Part shown: positions 9,061-16,634 of the stretch, piece by piece
How positions within the stretch are numbered: the first letter of the stretch is position 1
How the letters are laid out: each line of letters begins with the position of its first letter
From: Bacillota bacterium
GTDB lineage: Bacteria; Bacillota; Clostridia; Oscillospirales; Acutalibacteraceae
Direction: 5' to 3'
Assembly: GCA_021769885.1 (NCBI GenBank)
Contig: JAETSA010000003.1
Location: forward strand, 87,273 to 151,272
DNA length: 64,000 nucleotides
Position numbers and translations under genes: made by a program
The notes under the pieces: model-generated
The model's input: only the letters and a program-made list of their open reading frames with translations
What the model was told of the DNA's origin: nothing
Databases searched by the model: none

Positions 9061-9573
9061 TTAAAACTCCAAACCCGCCAAAGCCTGCACGCCCTTGTCA
9101 TACGGATGGCGTACGCATTGTATTTCGGAAATGCAATCGGCTTTTTCTAAAATGCTTTCGGGAAAATACCGCCCCGTCAGTACAACGTGTACATCCGCAG
9201 GCAAGTCGGAAAGCCATTCCAAAAGCAATTCGGGGGTTAGCATACCGTTCTCGAGTGCGCCGCCCATTTCGTCGGCAACCAGCAAAAAATCGTCAGCCTG
9301 TGCCCGAAAAAAGCTTTCTGCCGCACGGTGTGTTTCCGAAATACGCGCTTGCTTTTCTGCTTCTGCAAGCGTATAGAAAAACGGGATTTCGGGATTCGCC
9401 GCTGTCACTTGCACGCACGGATTTTGCCGCGCAAGCAAATTGAATTCAGGCGACACAGCAGGTTTTAACAGCTGTAACACACGCACGTGCTTTGCGTGCG
9501 CCGCCGCGCGTAAACAAAGCCCTGCGGCGGCAGTGGTTTTCCCGACGCCCTCACCCATATAAATACGAAGCAT
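9061..9573 (-). CDS. cobO: Cob(I)alamin/corrinoid adenosyltransferase, CobA/BtuR type
   Basis: Transfers the adenosyl group of ATP to Co(I) corrinoids to make adenosylcobalamin. The protein (170 residues) starts MLRIYMGEGVGKTTAAAG, the CobA-type P-loop; it also has LLVADEMGGALENGML (Walker B region), VVLTGRYFPESILEKAD and a C-terminal HPYDKGVQALAGLEF, all in CobA/BtuR order. It is the first gene of the operon with the C_GCAxxG_C_C protein and the two glycosidases, under the promoter at 9606-9634. No other cobalamin gene and no cobalamin riboswitch is visible nearby, so it may serve salvage of external corrinoids. Names btuR and cobA are used for the same family. Confidence 0.85.
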   Translation of the reverse strand: MLRIYMGEGVGKTTAAAGLCLRAAAHAKHVRVLQLLKPAVSPEFNLLARQNPCVQVTAANPEIPFFYTLAEAEKQARISETHRAAESFFRAQADDFLLVADEMGGALENGMLTPELLLEWLSDLPADVHVVLTGRYFPESILEKADCISEIQCVRHPYDKGVQALAGLEF

Positions 9574-9605
9574 AAAGCAACCTTCTTCTACTCTTTTGAA
9601 ATTTT

Positions 9606-9634
9606 ATTGTACTATATTCTCCTAAAAAAAGCAA
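9606..9634 (-). promoter_or_regulatory. Sigma-A-type promoter of the cobO-glycosidase operon
   Basis: Minus-strand TTGCTT (9629-9634) and TACAAT (9606-9611) with 17-base spacing; leader of about 25 bases before the ATG at 9573, which contains an AGAAGAAGG stretch as ribosome site. Confidence 0.65.
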
Positions 9635-9644
9635 TCTCTGCACA

Positions 9645-9686
9645 AAAAATACACGCGAAGCAGAGAATTTCTGACATCCGCGTGCA
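9645..9686 (-). terminator. Terminator of the aldo/keto reductase gene
   Basis: Minus strand: CACGCG and CGCGTG arms enclosing an inner CAGA/TCTG pair, followed by TATTTTTTG. It lies 15-60 bases after the stop at 9703. Confidence 0.6.
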
Positions 9687-9702
9687 TTTGCTGTTCATTT
9701 TT

Positions 9703-10569
9703 TTAAAATCCCACAACCTGGTGCGTGCGTGGGACATTCGGCGGATTGCCAATTGCGCCGTAGGTACGCAGAGTCGCGATTTTTTCCATATCCTCGTCGG
9801 AAATGGAAAATCCGAAAATATCCGCGTTATTTTGGATTCGCTCGGGTGTTGTGGACTTCGGCACGGGCACAACGCCTTTTTGGAATATCCAACGGATACA
9901 AAGCTGTGCAACGCTTACACCATACTTTTCCGCCGTTTCAATCAACAGCTCGCGCTTAAATGCCTGCCCCTGAATCAGCGGACTCCACGCCTCGGTCAGA
10001 ATATGGTTTTGCTTGCAGTACGCAATCATTTCTTCCTGCGGATTCTGCGGATGCAGTTGGACTTGATTTATCATCGGGTAATTTTTGAAATTGGCTTTGA
10101 GCAGATCAATGTGCGCCTCCAAAAAGTTGCTTGTACCGATCGCGCGCAGTTTGCCGTCCGCATACAGCCGTTCAAATGCGCGCCACGTGTCACAAAGGTC
10201 TTCCTCTAAATGATCCTGATTCTCCACCAAAACAGGCCAGTGAATCAAATAGGCGTCTAAATAGTCTACTCCGAGATTTTGAAGCGAACGCTCACACGCG
10301 GCAATCGCTTTTTCGTAGCCGTGAAAATCGTTCGGCAGCTTGCTGACCAAAAACAGCTCCTCGCGCCGCACGCCGCCTTTGCGCACGCCTGCCCCGACGC
10401 CGCATTCATTTTGATACGCAAGCGCCGTGTCAATATGTCGGTATCCGTTTTGTATTGCACAAGCAACCGCGCTTTCTGCAACCGCATCGGGCATTTTCCA
10501 AGTACCGAACGCCACGCAGGGCACATTTACGCCGTTATAAAGCGAATAGCAATCCTGAATGCTGTTCAC
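9703..10569 (-). CDS. Aldo/keto reductase
   Basis: NAD(P)H-dependent carbonyl reductase of the AKR superfamily. The catalytic tetrad is visible: Asp and Tyr in YRHIDTALAYQNE, Lys in LFLVSKLPND and His in DAYLIHWPV. The signature GTSNFLEAHIDLL and the C-terminal cofactor-binding VPVPKSTTPERIQNN are also present. The longer frame starts 20 residues earlier, but the GTG at 10567-10569 has a GAGGTGA site and gives a normal 288-residue enzyme. A promoter (10601-10629) and a terminator flank the gene, so it is probably monocistronic. Substrate is unknown; the closest motifs are those of the 2,5-diketo-gluconate reductase/YvgN group. Confidence 0.9.
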   Translation of the reverse strand: MNSIQDCYSLYNGVNVPCVAFGTWKMPDAVAESAVACAIQNGYRHIDTALAYQNECGVGAGVRKGGVRREELFLVSKLPNDFHGYEKAIAACERSLQNLGVDYLDAYLIHWPVLVENQDHLEEDLCDTWRAFERLYADGKLRAIGTSNFLEAHIDLLKANFKNYPMINQVQLHPQNPQEEMIAYCKQNHILTEAWSPLIQGQAFKRELLIETAEKYGVSVAQLCIRWIFQKGVVPVPKSTTPERIQNNADIFGFSISDEDMEKIATLRTYGAIGNPPNVPRTHQVVGF

Positions 10570-10600
10570 AAAAATCACCTCAAAAAATTTTTCTGTACTT

Positions 10601-10629
10601 AGTTTAGCACATTTTTTTGCATAAAACAA
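10601..10629 (-). promoter_or_regulatory. Sigma-A-type promoter of the aldo/keto reductase
   Basis: Minus-strand TTGTTT (10624-10629) and TAAACT (10601-10606), 17 bases apart. It overlaps, on the other strand, the proposed forespore promoter of spoVAE. Confidence 0.55.
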
Positions 10630-10647
10630 ACTTTTTCGAAAATTCTA
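10620..10647 (+). promoter_or_regulatory. Candidate sigma-G promoter of spoVAE
   Basis: GCATA (10620-10624) and AATTCTA (10641-10647) are 16 bases apart and resemble the forespore consensus (GYATA, then CATnnTA) with one mismatch. Sigma-G control of spoVA genes is established in Bacillus; use here is inferred. Confidence 0.45.
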
Positions 10648-10676
10648 TATGCAGAACGATTACAGGGGGAAACACG

Positions 10677-11030
10677 ATGATTTTTTTAAAAGCATTTGTG
10701 GTCGGCGGTTTGATATGCGTTGTCGGACAACTGCTGATTGATTATACGAAGCTGACGCCTGCCAAAATTCTCGTTGCCTTTGTGGTGCTGGGCGTCATTT
10801 TAGGCGGCATCGGCGTGTATCAGCCGCTCGCGGATTGGGCAGGTGCGGGTGCAACCGTACCGCTGACAGGCTTCGGCAATTTATTGGCGCAGGGTACCAA
10901 GGAAGCCATTCGGGAGCAGGGACTGCTTGGCGTGCTGACAGGTCCCTTAACCGCAGGCAGTGCAGGCATTATGGCGGCAATTTTTTCAGGACTCGTCGTT
11001 TCGTTTTTGGCAAAACCGAAGAGTAAATAG
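10677..11030 (+). CDS. spoVAE: Stage V sporulation protein AE (SpoVAE/SpoVAEb)
   Basis: Small multi-pass membrane protein of the SpoVA channel, which moves Ca-dipicolinate into the forespore and out on germination. The 117 residues hold about three hydrophobic segments with typical features: AFVVGGLICVVGQLLIDYTKL, LTPAKILV and GFGNLLAQGTKEA. The ATG at 10677 follows GGGGGA; an upstream in-frame start without a site is rejected. Usually spoVAC and spoVAD lie just before it; neither is here, so this is an orphan copy or the set is dispersed. It is framed by a candidate sigma-G promoter and a strong terminator, so it is probably expressed alone. Confidence 0.9.
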   Translation: MIFLKAFVVGGLICVVGQLLIDYTKLTPAKILVAFVVLGVILGGIGVYQPLADWAGAGATVPLTGFGNLLAQGTKEAIREQGLLGVLTGPLTAGSAGIMAAIFSGLVVSFLAKPKSK

Positions 11031-11083
11031 AACCGCTTCGACGCGCCGTCCGGCTAGACTTTTTCCCGAAAGTATGATATGAT

Positions 11084-11129
11084 TAAGGTGACCGCATTCG
11101 GAATCGATGCAGTCACCTTAAAAATTTTT
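11084..11129 (+). terminator. Terminator after spoVAE
   Basis: Long stem (TAAGGTGACcGCAT pairing with GATGCaGTCACCTTA) around GGAATC, followed by AAAAATTTTT. Confidence 0.75.
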
Positions 11130-11144
11130 CGCGGGGTGAAAAGA

Positions 11145-12074
11145 ATGAAAGTATTGAAAAAGGTTCTGCTTTCTCTGCTGTGCCTGCTTTTGGCGGCACT
11201 GCTTGTTTGGGGCGGAACGGTATTCTGCTATTATCCGCATTATAAAAAATCGGAAATCGCCTTGCTGATGCCCGATGACGTTGCACTGAATGCAAATAAT
11301 AAAGTGCGCGTGATGAGTGCGAATCTGCGCTGTTTTAATCCGCAGGATATCGGCAAAAAAAGTTGGTTTTACCGTGCAGACTTGATTCTGAAAAACATCG
11401 AAAACGAAGCCCCGACGGTCATCGGCTTTCAGGAAGCCACCAAGTGGCAGTATAATTATTTCTGCAAATCTCTGCCCGGCTATGATTCGGTGATTACATA
11501 TCGCGATAATTCGCCGTTTTCCGAGGGGTGCCCCATTTTTTACAGTACGGCACTTTATGATTTGATGGATAAAGGCTCGTTTTGGCTTTCGGAAACCCCC
11601 GAAGAAATGAGCAAGGATTGGGATTCCAAATGCTACCGCATTTGCAGTTACGTGATTCTCCGAGATAAGGCGAGCGAACAGCAATTCGTGGTATTCAACA
11701 CGCATCTCGACCACGTCAGCGACGAGGCGCGCATCAACGGCATCGGTGTAGTGCTCGACAAAATTCAGCAGTTTGGCGGGCTTCCCTCTATGATTATGGG
11801 CGACTTTAACGCAGAAGAGGACTCCGAAACCTATCGCAGTGCGACCGAGAACTTCTTCGATGCGAAATATCAGGCGAAAGAAGCTGTCGGTGTACACGGC
11901 GCAACCTATCAGAATTGGGGAGAATCGCTTGACCGCAACCCGATTGACTACTTTATGATTTCCAAAACGGGCTTTACGGTAGAAAGCTACGAGGTCGTCG
12001 ATACAACCTATGACGGTGTGTATCCGAGCGACCATTTCCCGATTTTGATGCAGGTTACGCTGAATAAGGATTAA
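11145..12074 (+). CDS. Membrane-anchored endonuclease/exonuclease/phosphatase (EEP) family protein
   Basis: Metal-dependent phosphodiesterase fold related to DNase I and sphingomyelinase. A single N-terminal hydrophobic helix (KKVLLSLLCLLLAALLVWGG) anchors or exports it. EEP motifs follow in order: VRVMSANLRC, the metal ligand Glu in IGFQEAT, NTHLDHVSD, IMGDFNAEEDS and the C-terminal SDHFPI with the catalytic Asp-His pair. About 309 residues from the ATG at 11145, which has a GGGGTGA site. The active domain should face outward, so targets could be phospholipid head groups, nucleotides or extracellular DNA; the sequence does not tell. The next gene starts four bases after the stop, so both are probably cotranscribed. 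Confidence 0.82.
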   Translation: MKVLKKVLLSLLCLLLAALLVWGGTVFCYYPHYKKSEIALLMPDDVALNANNKVRVMSANLRCFNPQDIGKKSWFYRADLILKNIENEAPTVIGFQEATKWQYNYFCKSLPGYDSVITYRDNSPFSEGCPIFYSTALYDLMDKGSFWLSETPEEMSKDWDSKCYRICSYVILRDKASEQQFVVFNTHLDHVSDEARINGIGVVLDKIQQFGGLPSMIMGDFNAEEDSETYRSATENFFDAKYQAKEAVGVHGATYQNWGESLDRNPIDYFMISKTGFTVESYEVVDTTYDGVYPSDHFPILMQVTLNKD

Positions 12075-12078
12075 ATCT

Positions 12079-13221
12079 ATGCAAAGCTTGATGGAATCAA
12101 AAAATTTCTTCCTCACGGTTATCACCGCCGCACTCTGCGGCACTGCCGTAACACTTCCGCCCGACGCCGACTGTGCGCGTCTTTGCCGATTGGCGGTACG
12201 CAACGCAGTGCAAGGGCTGTTTTCAAAAGGGCTCGGCGCAGAAGTGGAAAAATTCCCTGCCGAATTGCAGGAAAAACTGCACAAATCCTGTGGCGCGGCG
12301 GCGGTACGGCAATGTGCACAGCAAGACCTGCTCGCGGCGGTGCGTACACAGTTCACCGAGGAAAACATCGACTTTATGCTTTTAAAAGGCAGTCATTTAA
12401 AGGCACTCTACCCCGCCCCCGAGCTGCGGTTTATGGTGGATATGGATGTGTTGGTGCGTGAATCGGATTTGCTTCGTGCCAAAGAGATTCTGCTCGGCTT
12501 CGGTTTGGAAACGGAATTTGACAACGGCAAGGATATTATATTTGTGAAAAAACCGTTCCTCACCGTGGAATTGCACCGCAGTCTGTTTCAAGAAGACTAT
12601 TTTATGTATCCGTATTTCAGCGCGGTGTGGGAACGTGCCGAAAAATGCGGTGCACGCGAATTTCGAATGACCGACAGCGATTTATATGTCTATACGCTTG
12701 CGCATTTGGCAGAGCATTACACTGCGGCGGGGTCGTGTTTCCGCCCTGTGATGGATTTGTATCTGTTGGAAAAACAGCGTGCCGACACCTTGGATTTTGA
12801 CTATATCGCGGCGCAGTTTCAGGCAATCGGCATTAAAAAATTCGCCGAAAATATTCGTTCGCTGGCATTTTGTATGTTTGACGGCGCGCCGAAAACCGAC
12901 ACATTGACGATGATGGAAAATTTCGTCACGCTCGGACCTCCTGTGCAAAATGCATCCGCGGCGTCCCATGCGGCACGCACACAACAGTCCAAAGTACGGC
13001 AGATGCTGTCTGCGGCATTCCCGAGTTTTCACCATATGTCCGCAAAATACCCTGTTTTAAAGAAATTGCCGTTTTTACTGCCGATTTTTTGGCTGGTGCG
13101 CTTGGTGCAGTACGCCTTTACCAAAGACAAACATATCGTCCGCAAAAAGGAAGAACTGCAAAATGCCGACCAAAAAAGCGTAGATGCGCTGGCGCGGATT
13201 TTTAAGGCGTCGGGATTGTAA
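12079..13221 (+). CDS. Nucleotidyltransferase family protein (NTP_transf_5 type)
   Basis: 380 residues of the uncharacterised nucleotidyltransferase family PF14907. Diagnostic parts are DFMLLKGSHLKALYP, then PELRFMVDMDVLV (the paired Asp of the metal site), followed by VELHRSLF and a helical C-terminal half with HLAEHYTAAGSCFRPVMDLYLL. Members often sit in polysaccharide or natural-product loci, and no substrate is settled. It directly follows the EEP gene and precedes a repeat-rich intergenic region. A basic C-terminus and a hydrophobic stretch (LPFLLPIFWLVRLVQYAF) near residues 330-347 suggest membrane contact. Confidence 0.75.
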   Translation: MQSLMESKNFFLTVITAALCGTAVTLPPDADCARLCRLAVRNAVQGLFSKGLGAEVEKFPAELQEKLHKSCGAAAVRQCAQQDLLAAVRTQFTEENIDFMLLKGSHLKALYPAPELRFMVDMDVLVRESDLLRAKEILLGFGLETEFDNGKDIIFVKKPFLTVELHRSLFQEDYFMYPYFSAVWERAEKCGAREFRMTDSDLYVYTLAHLAEHYTAAGSCFRPVMDLYLLEKQRADTLDFDYIAAQFQAIGIKKFAENIRSLAFCMFDGAPKTDTLTMMENFVTLGPPVQNASAASHAARTQQSKVRQMLSAAFPSFHHMSAKYPVLKKLPFLLPIFWLVRLVQYAFTKDKHIVRKKEELQNADQKSVDALARIFKASGL

Positions 13222-13680
13222 TCCGATGCCTCAGCCGCGCAACGTGAATTTGATTCGCGCGTAGTGGCGGACGTAACGCCTCCCTTGTTAAAGGGAGGGG
13301 GACCGCGTCAGCGGTGGAGGGATTCATCGCCCGCCATTTGAGCCTTGTAAAATCCAACTTTGCTCGGGCGAACACAGTTCGCCCCTACAGGCGTAGGGAA
13401 CAACCTCTGTGTTGTTCCGTGCATTTTCAGCCGACTTCGGCGGGCGCTTCGTGAATCGCCCCTACGGGGGGGGTGTGCATCACCGTTGGGTTTTGCAAAA
13501 TTCAGCCGTGCTCGGGCGAACACAGTTCGCCCCTACGATTTGTAGGGAACGACCTTAGTGTCGTTCCGTAAATTCATCCGGCTTCTGCGGGCGGGCACGG
13601 AGACCCGCCCCTACGGGCTGCGATTTGCCGTTGGTTCTTGCATTTTTTACGTCCCAAGTTATCGTTTTCTACGCATTGAA
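13222..13680. repeat. Intergenic block of modular hairpin repeats
   Basis: No gene seen. The block is a chain of palindromic units of the form GTAGGG...CCCTAC or with half of that frame: a CCTCCCTTGTTAAAGGGAGG unit (from 13278), units with the core GGGCGAACACAGTTCGCCC (13366-13387, 13514-13536), units with GGAACaACC...GGTtGTTCC-type cores (13393-13420, 13542-13569), CTTCGTGAATCGCCCC (13446-13461) and a GCGGGC...GCCCGC unit (13587-13618). Linkers such as AAAATCCAAC and TGCTCGGGCG recur. The same units occur in at least seven other places in this window. Confidence 0.85.
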
Positions 13681-13681
13681 T

Positions 13682-13728
13682 AAAAAGCACCCCCCGACGC
13701 CGTTTTCAAGGTGTCGGGGGCTTTGTGT
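13682..13728 (-). terminator. Terminator of the polysaccharide operon
   Basis: On the minus strand AGCCCCCGACACC pairs with GGCGTCGGGGGGTGCT and is followed by TTTTTATT, 24 bases after the stop at 13752. Confidence 0.85.
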
Positions 13729-13751
13729 TTTGTAGTATATATACCGTTTGG

Positions 13752-14945
13752 TTATATGTTTTCCGTCTTTCGCCAAACCATTTTGTTGACAACGCCGGTG
13801 TAGGACTGAATGATTTTTACAACCTTTGTCGATACAATTTCATCGGTGTAATCGGGCACGGGGATGCCGAAATTGCCGTTTTCGTTCATCTCCACAGCGA
13901 CATCAATCGCTTGTAACAGGGATTTCTCATCGATTCCTGCCAACACGAAGCACGCCTTGTCGAGTGCTTCGGGGCGTTCCGTCGAAGTACGGATACACAC
14001 AGCAGGGAACGGATGCCCTACGGAAGTGAAAAAGCTGGATTCCTCGGGCAATGTGCCGCTGTCGGATACAACCGCAAACGCGTGCATTTGCAGGCAGTTG
14101 TAATCGTGGAAGCCCAACGGCTCATGCTGAATCACGCGAGGGTCAAGCTCGAAGCCACTTTCCTGCAAACGCTTTTTAGAGCGCGGATGACAGGAATACA
14201 AAATCGGCATATCGTATTTTTCAGCCGTTTTGTTAATCGCACGGAATAAGGAAAGAAAATTCTTTTCCGTATCTATGTTTTCCTCACGGTGCGCGGAAAG
14301 CAAGATGTATTTCCCCTTTTCGAGCCCCAAGCGCGTGTGAATATCAGACTTTTCAATGTCGGGCAGATTTTTGCGGAGTACCTCCGCCATCGGCGAACCT
14401 GTGACATAGGTACGCTCTTTCGGCAGTCCGCATTCGTGTAAGTAGCGGCGTGCGTGCTCGGAATACGCCATATTGACGTCGGAAATAATATCCACAATGC
14501 GGCGGTTCGTTTCCTCGGGCAGACACTCATCCTTACAGCGGTTTCCCGCCTCCATATGGAAAATCGGAATGTGCAGACGCTTTGCCGCAATCGCCGACAG
14601 ACAGGAATTGGTATCGCCCAAAATCAGCAGTGCGTCGGGCTTTACGGTATGCATCAGCTTGTAAGATGCATTAATAATGTTGCCGACCGTCGCGCCGAGA
14701 TCGTCACCCACGGCATCCATATAGACCTCCGGCTCTTTGAGTTTCAAGTCCTTGAAAAAGACGCCGTTTAAATTATAGTCATAATTCTGACCTGTATGTG
14801 CCAAAATGCAGTCAAAATACTGACGGCACTTTTGAATGACCGCCGCCAGGCGAATGATTTCGGGACGTGTGCCGACAATAATCAACAGCTTTAATTTCCC
14901 GTTGTTCTGAAAAGCAATATCGGAATAATCCGTTTTCATTTCCAT
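13752..14945 (-). CDS. capG: UDP-N-acetylglucosamine 2-epimerase family, CapG/FnlC type (UDP-L-FucNAc synthesis)
   Basis: Non-hydrolysing UDP-sugar 2-epimerase fold. Visible motifs: LLIIVGTRPEIIRLAAVI, HTGQNYDYNLNGVFF, ILGDTNSCLSAIAAKR, FHMEAGNRCKDECLPEETNRR, ILLSAHREENID and VVSDSGTLPEESSFF. In the type 5 capsule pathway CapG converts UDP-N-acetyl-L-pneumosamine to UDP-N-acetyl-L-fucosamine, after CapE and CapF. All three genes are present here, so I assign CapG rather than generic WecB; the cysteine-rich GNRCKDECLPEE loop also fits the CapG/WbjD group. It is the last gene of the operon, followed by a strong terminator. Cytoplasmic. Confidence 0.85.
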   Translation of the reverse strand: MEMKTDYSDIAFQNNGKLKLLIIVGTRPEIIRLAAVIQKCRQYFDCILAHTGQNYDYNLNGVFFKDLKLKEPEVYMDAVGDDLGATVGNIINASYKLMHTVKPDALLILGDTNSCLSAIAAKRLHIPIFHMEAGNRCKDECLPEETNRRIVDIISDVNMAYSEHARRYLHECGLPKERTYVTGSPMAEVLRKNLPDIEKSDIHTRLGLEKGKYILLSAHREENIDTEKNFLSLFRAINKTAEKYDMPILYSCHPRSKKRLQESGFELDPRVIQHEPLGFHDYNCLQMHAFAVVSDSGTLPEESSFFTSVGHPFPAVCIRTSTERPEALDKACFVLAGIDEKSLLQAIDVAVEMNENGNFGIPVPDYTDEIVSTKVVKIIQSYTGVVNKMVWRKTENI

Positions 14946-14960
14946 AAGGTGATTCTCCTT

Positions 14961-15452
14961 TTAACTAACCGTATTTGCCGCCGCTTTACGGGCTTTATAC
15001 AGGCGCACTGCGCCGAAAATCAGCAGTGCAACCGCCGTTGCCGCCGCCGCGCCGCAAAAATCCAAAAGCACATCCTGCACCTTCGGTCCGCGTCCTGACA
15101 AAATCTGAATCGACTCGTCCGCCACGGCGACCGCAAGTGCACAAGACAGCACATTCCAAACCGCCTGCGGCAGAGCACTTTTTTGAAGTGCCCAAAGAAA
15201 CAGCAAAGAAAGCTCCAGCCCCAGTGCGAAAAACTCCACCGCGTGCGCGGCCTTGCGCACGTGCGAAACAAACGCGCGCCAATCCGCAGGCTTTTCATAT
15301 TCCTCTTTGGGCTTTCCGCCTATCGTTTCCGCCACTTTTGCGGACTGCTCGTTCGACGCTTTGACGGGCTGTGCGGAATTATGAAAAATGAAGCCGACCG
15401 TCAAAAGAATCAGCAGCAGGCAAACACCTTGTTTTACGTACTTGCGCATCAT
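14961..15452 (-). CDS. VanZ-like membrane protein
   Basis: A 163-residue protein with about four hydrophobic segments and the VanZ-like signature: FIFHNSAQPVKASNEQS near the N-terminus, HVRKAAHAVEFFALG, and ADESIQILSGRGPKVQDVLLDF, with conserved Glu/Asp/Arg residues. VanZ gives low-level teicoplanin resistance in enterococci; most homologues have no known role, and many lie in cell-envelope loci. The start ATG overlaps the capF stop by one base (TAATG) and capG begins 15 bases after its stop, so it is part of the FucNAc block, but it is not an enzyme of that pathway. A link to surface glycan handling is inference. Confidence 0.85.
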   Translation of the reverse strand: MMRKYVKQGVCLLLILLTVGFIFHNSAQPVKASNEQSAKVAETIGGKPKEEYEKPADWRAFVSHVRKAAHAVEFFALGLELSLLFLWALQKSALPQAVWNVLSCALAVAVADESIQILSGRGPKVQDVLLDFCGAAAATAVALLIFGAVRLYKARKAAANTVS

Positions 15453-16597
15453 TATACATCCAATTGAAAGGTGTCGGGATGCTGTGGGTCAAAGCACTCG
15501 TTGCACCACATAAAGGTCACCATATCTCGGTCGCCGAGGTTTTCGATGTTGTGGGTATAGCCGACGGGGATATCCACAACTTCTAATTTATCGTCCGACA
15601 CAAAGTATTCGTACACCTCGGATGTACCGAGTTTTCGGAAGCGAATCACGCCTTCACCGCTGACCACCAAAAACTTTTCATTTTTGGTATGATGCCAGTG
15701 GTTGCCCTTGGTGATACCCGGCTTTGAAATATTGACGGAAAACTGCCCGTTTCCTACGGTGCGCAGAATTTCCGTAAACGAACCGCGTGCGTCCGTATGC
15801 ATTTCCAACGGATACGCAAAGCCGTCTGTCGGCAAATAGGAAAGATAGGTGCTGTAAAGCTTTTTGGAAAGACTGCCCTCGGTCATATCCGGCACATAGT
15901 GATTCTCTCGGCTTTCTTTGAATGCATACAGCAAATCGGCAATCTCGCCGAGCAGCGCGTGATGCTCCACCGGCACACGGCAATAGTCGCCGTCACGCGT
16001 TTCCTTTCCGCTGAGCGCGGCGAGCAATTCCGCGACCACATCGTCAATATAGACAAGCGTCATCGGATGATTGCGGTCGTTCACCGTAATGGGCAGACCG
16101 TTCGCAATATTATGGCAAAAGGTCGCTACGGCACTGTTGTAATTGGGTCTGCACCATTTGCCGAACACATTCGGGAAACGGTACACAAGTACCTTTGCAC
16201 CTGTTTCCTTTGCATAGCGGAAAAACAGCTCTTCCCCCGCACGCTTGCTTTCGCCGTAAGGATTCTGAAGGGAAGCCTGTGTAGAGGAAGAAAGCATTAC
16301 AGGGCAGGTGTTGCCGTGGGCTTTCAGTGTATCTAAAAGCTGTGACGCAAAGCCGAAATTGCCCGCCATAAAATCCTTTGGATTTTCGGGTCGGTTCACC
16401 CCGGCAAGGTTGAACACAAAATCACAATCGGCACAGTACGTATCCAAAAGTGCATGGTCCGTATCCACATCGAACGTGTAAATTGTCAAATCCGACGGGA
16501 GAACGGTGGTTTTATCTTTGCCGTCCCGAATATTTTGCAGTGCCGCGACCAAATTCTTGCCGATGAAGCCGCCCGCACCCGTAATTAAAACTTTCAT
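15452..16597 (-). CDS. capF: CapF/FnlB: UDP-sugar reductase with C-terminal cupin domain
   Basis: Bifunctional enzyme of UDP-L-FucNAc synthesis; it epimerises at C3 and reduces the 4-keto intermediate made by CapE. N-terminal Rossmann fold: KVLITGAGGFIGKNLVAAL, FNLAGVNRP, SSSTQASLQNPYGESKRAGE (Tyr-x-x-x-Lys), LVYRFPNVFGKW. From about residue 260 a cupin domain follows with GNHWHHTKNEKFLVVSGEG, the zinc-binding His/Glu set of CapF. 381 residues is close to the usual CapF length. Between capE upstream (37 bases) and the VanZ-like gene (one-base overlap). Confidence 0.93.
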   Translation of the reverse strand: MKVLITGAGGFIGKNLVAALQNIRDGKDKTTVLPSDLTIYTFDVDTDHALLDTYCADCDFVFNLAGVNRPENPKDFMAGNFGFASQLLDTLKAHGNTCPVMLSSSTQASLQNPYGESKRAGEELFFRYAKETGAKVLVYRFPNVFGKWCRPNYNSAVATFCHNIANGLPITVNDRNHPMTLVYIDDVVAELLAALSGKETRDGDYCRVPVEHHALLGEIADLLYAFKESRENHYVPDMTEGSLSKKLYSTYLSYLPTDGFAYPLEMHTDARGSFTEILRTVGNGQFSVNISKPGITKGNHWHHTKNEKFLVVSGEGVIRFRKLGTSEVYEYFVSDDKLEVVDIPVGYTHNIENLGDRDMVTFMWCNECFDPQHPDTFQLDV

Positions 16598-16634
16598 CCC
16601 TTTTCCGATGCCTTTCTTCTTTCAGAATCCTTAT

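Noticed and set aside
9574..9640. Cobalamin riboswitch before the adenosyltransferase
   Set aside because: The leader is only about 25 bases; no B12-box or fitting fold is present.
11118..12368. 416-residue frame on the minus strand
   Set aside because: It runs across the EEP gene and part of the next gene in the opposite direction without any family motif or start signal.
13366..13387. CGAACACAGTTCG in the modular repeats as LexA boxes
   Set aside because: The GAAC and GTTC halves are three bases apart, not four as LexA requires, and the unit appears many times away from promoters.
13222..13680. CRISPR array
   Set aside because: Repeats are palindromic units of changing sequence and spacing with shared linkers; there are no regular unique spacers and no cas genes.
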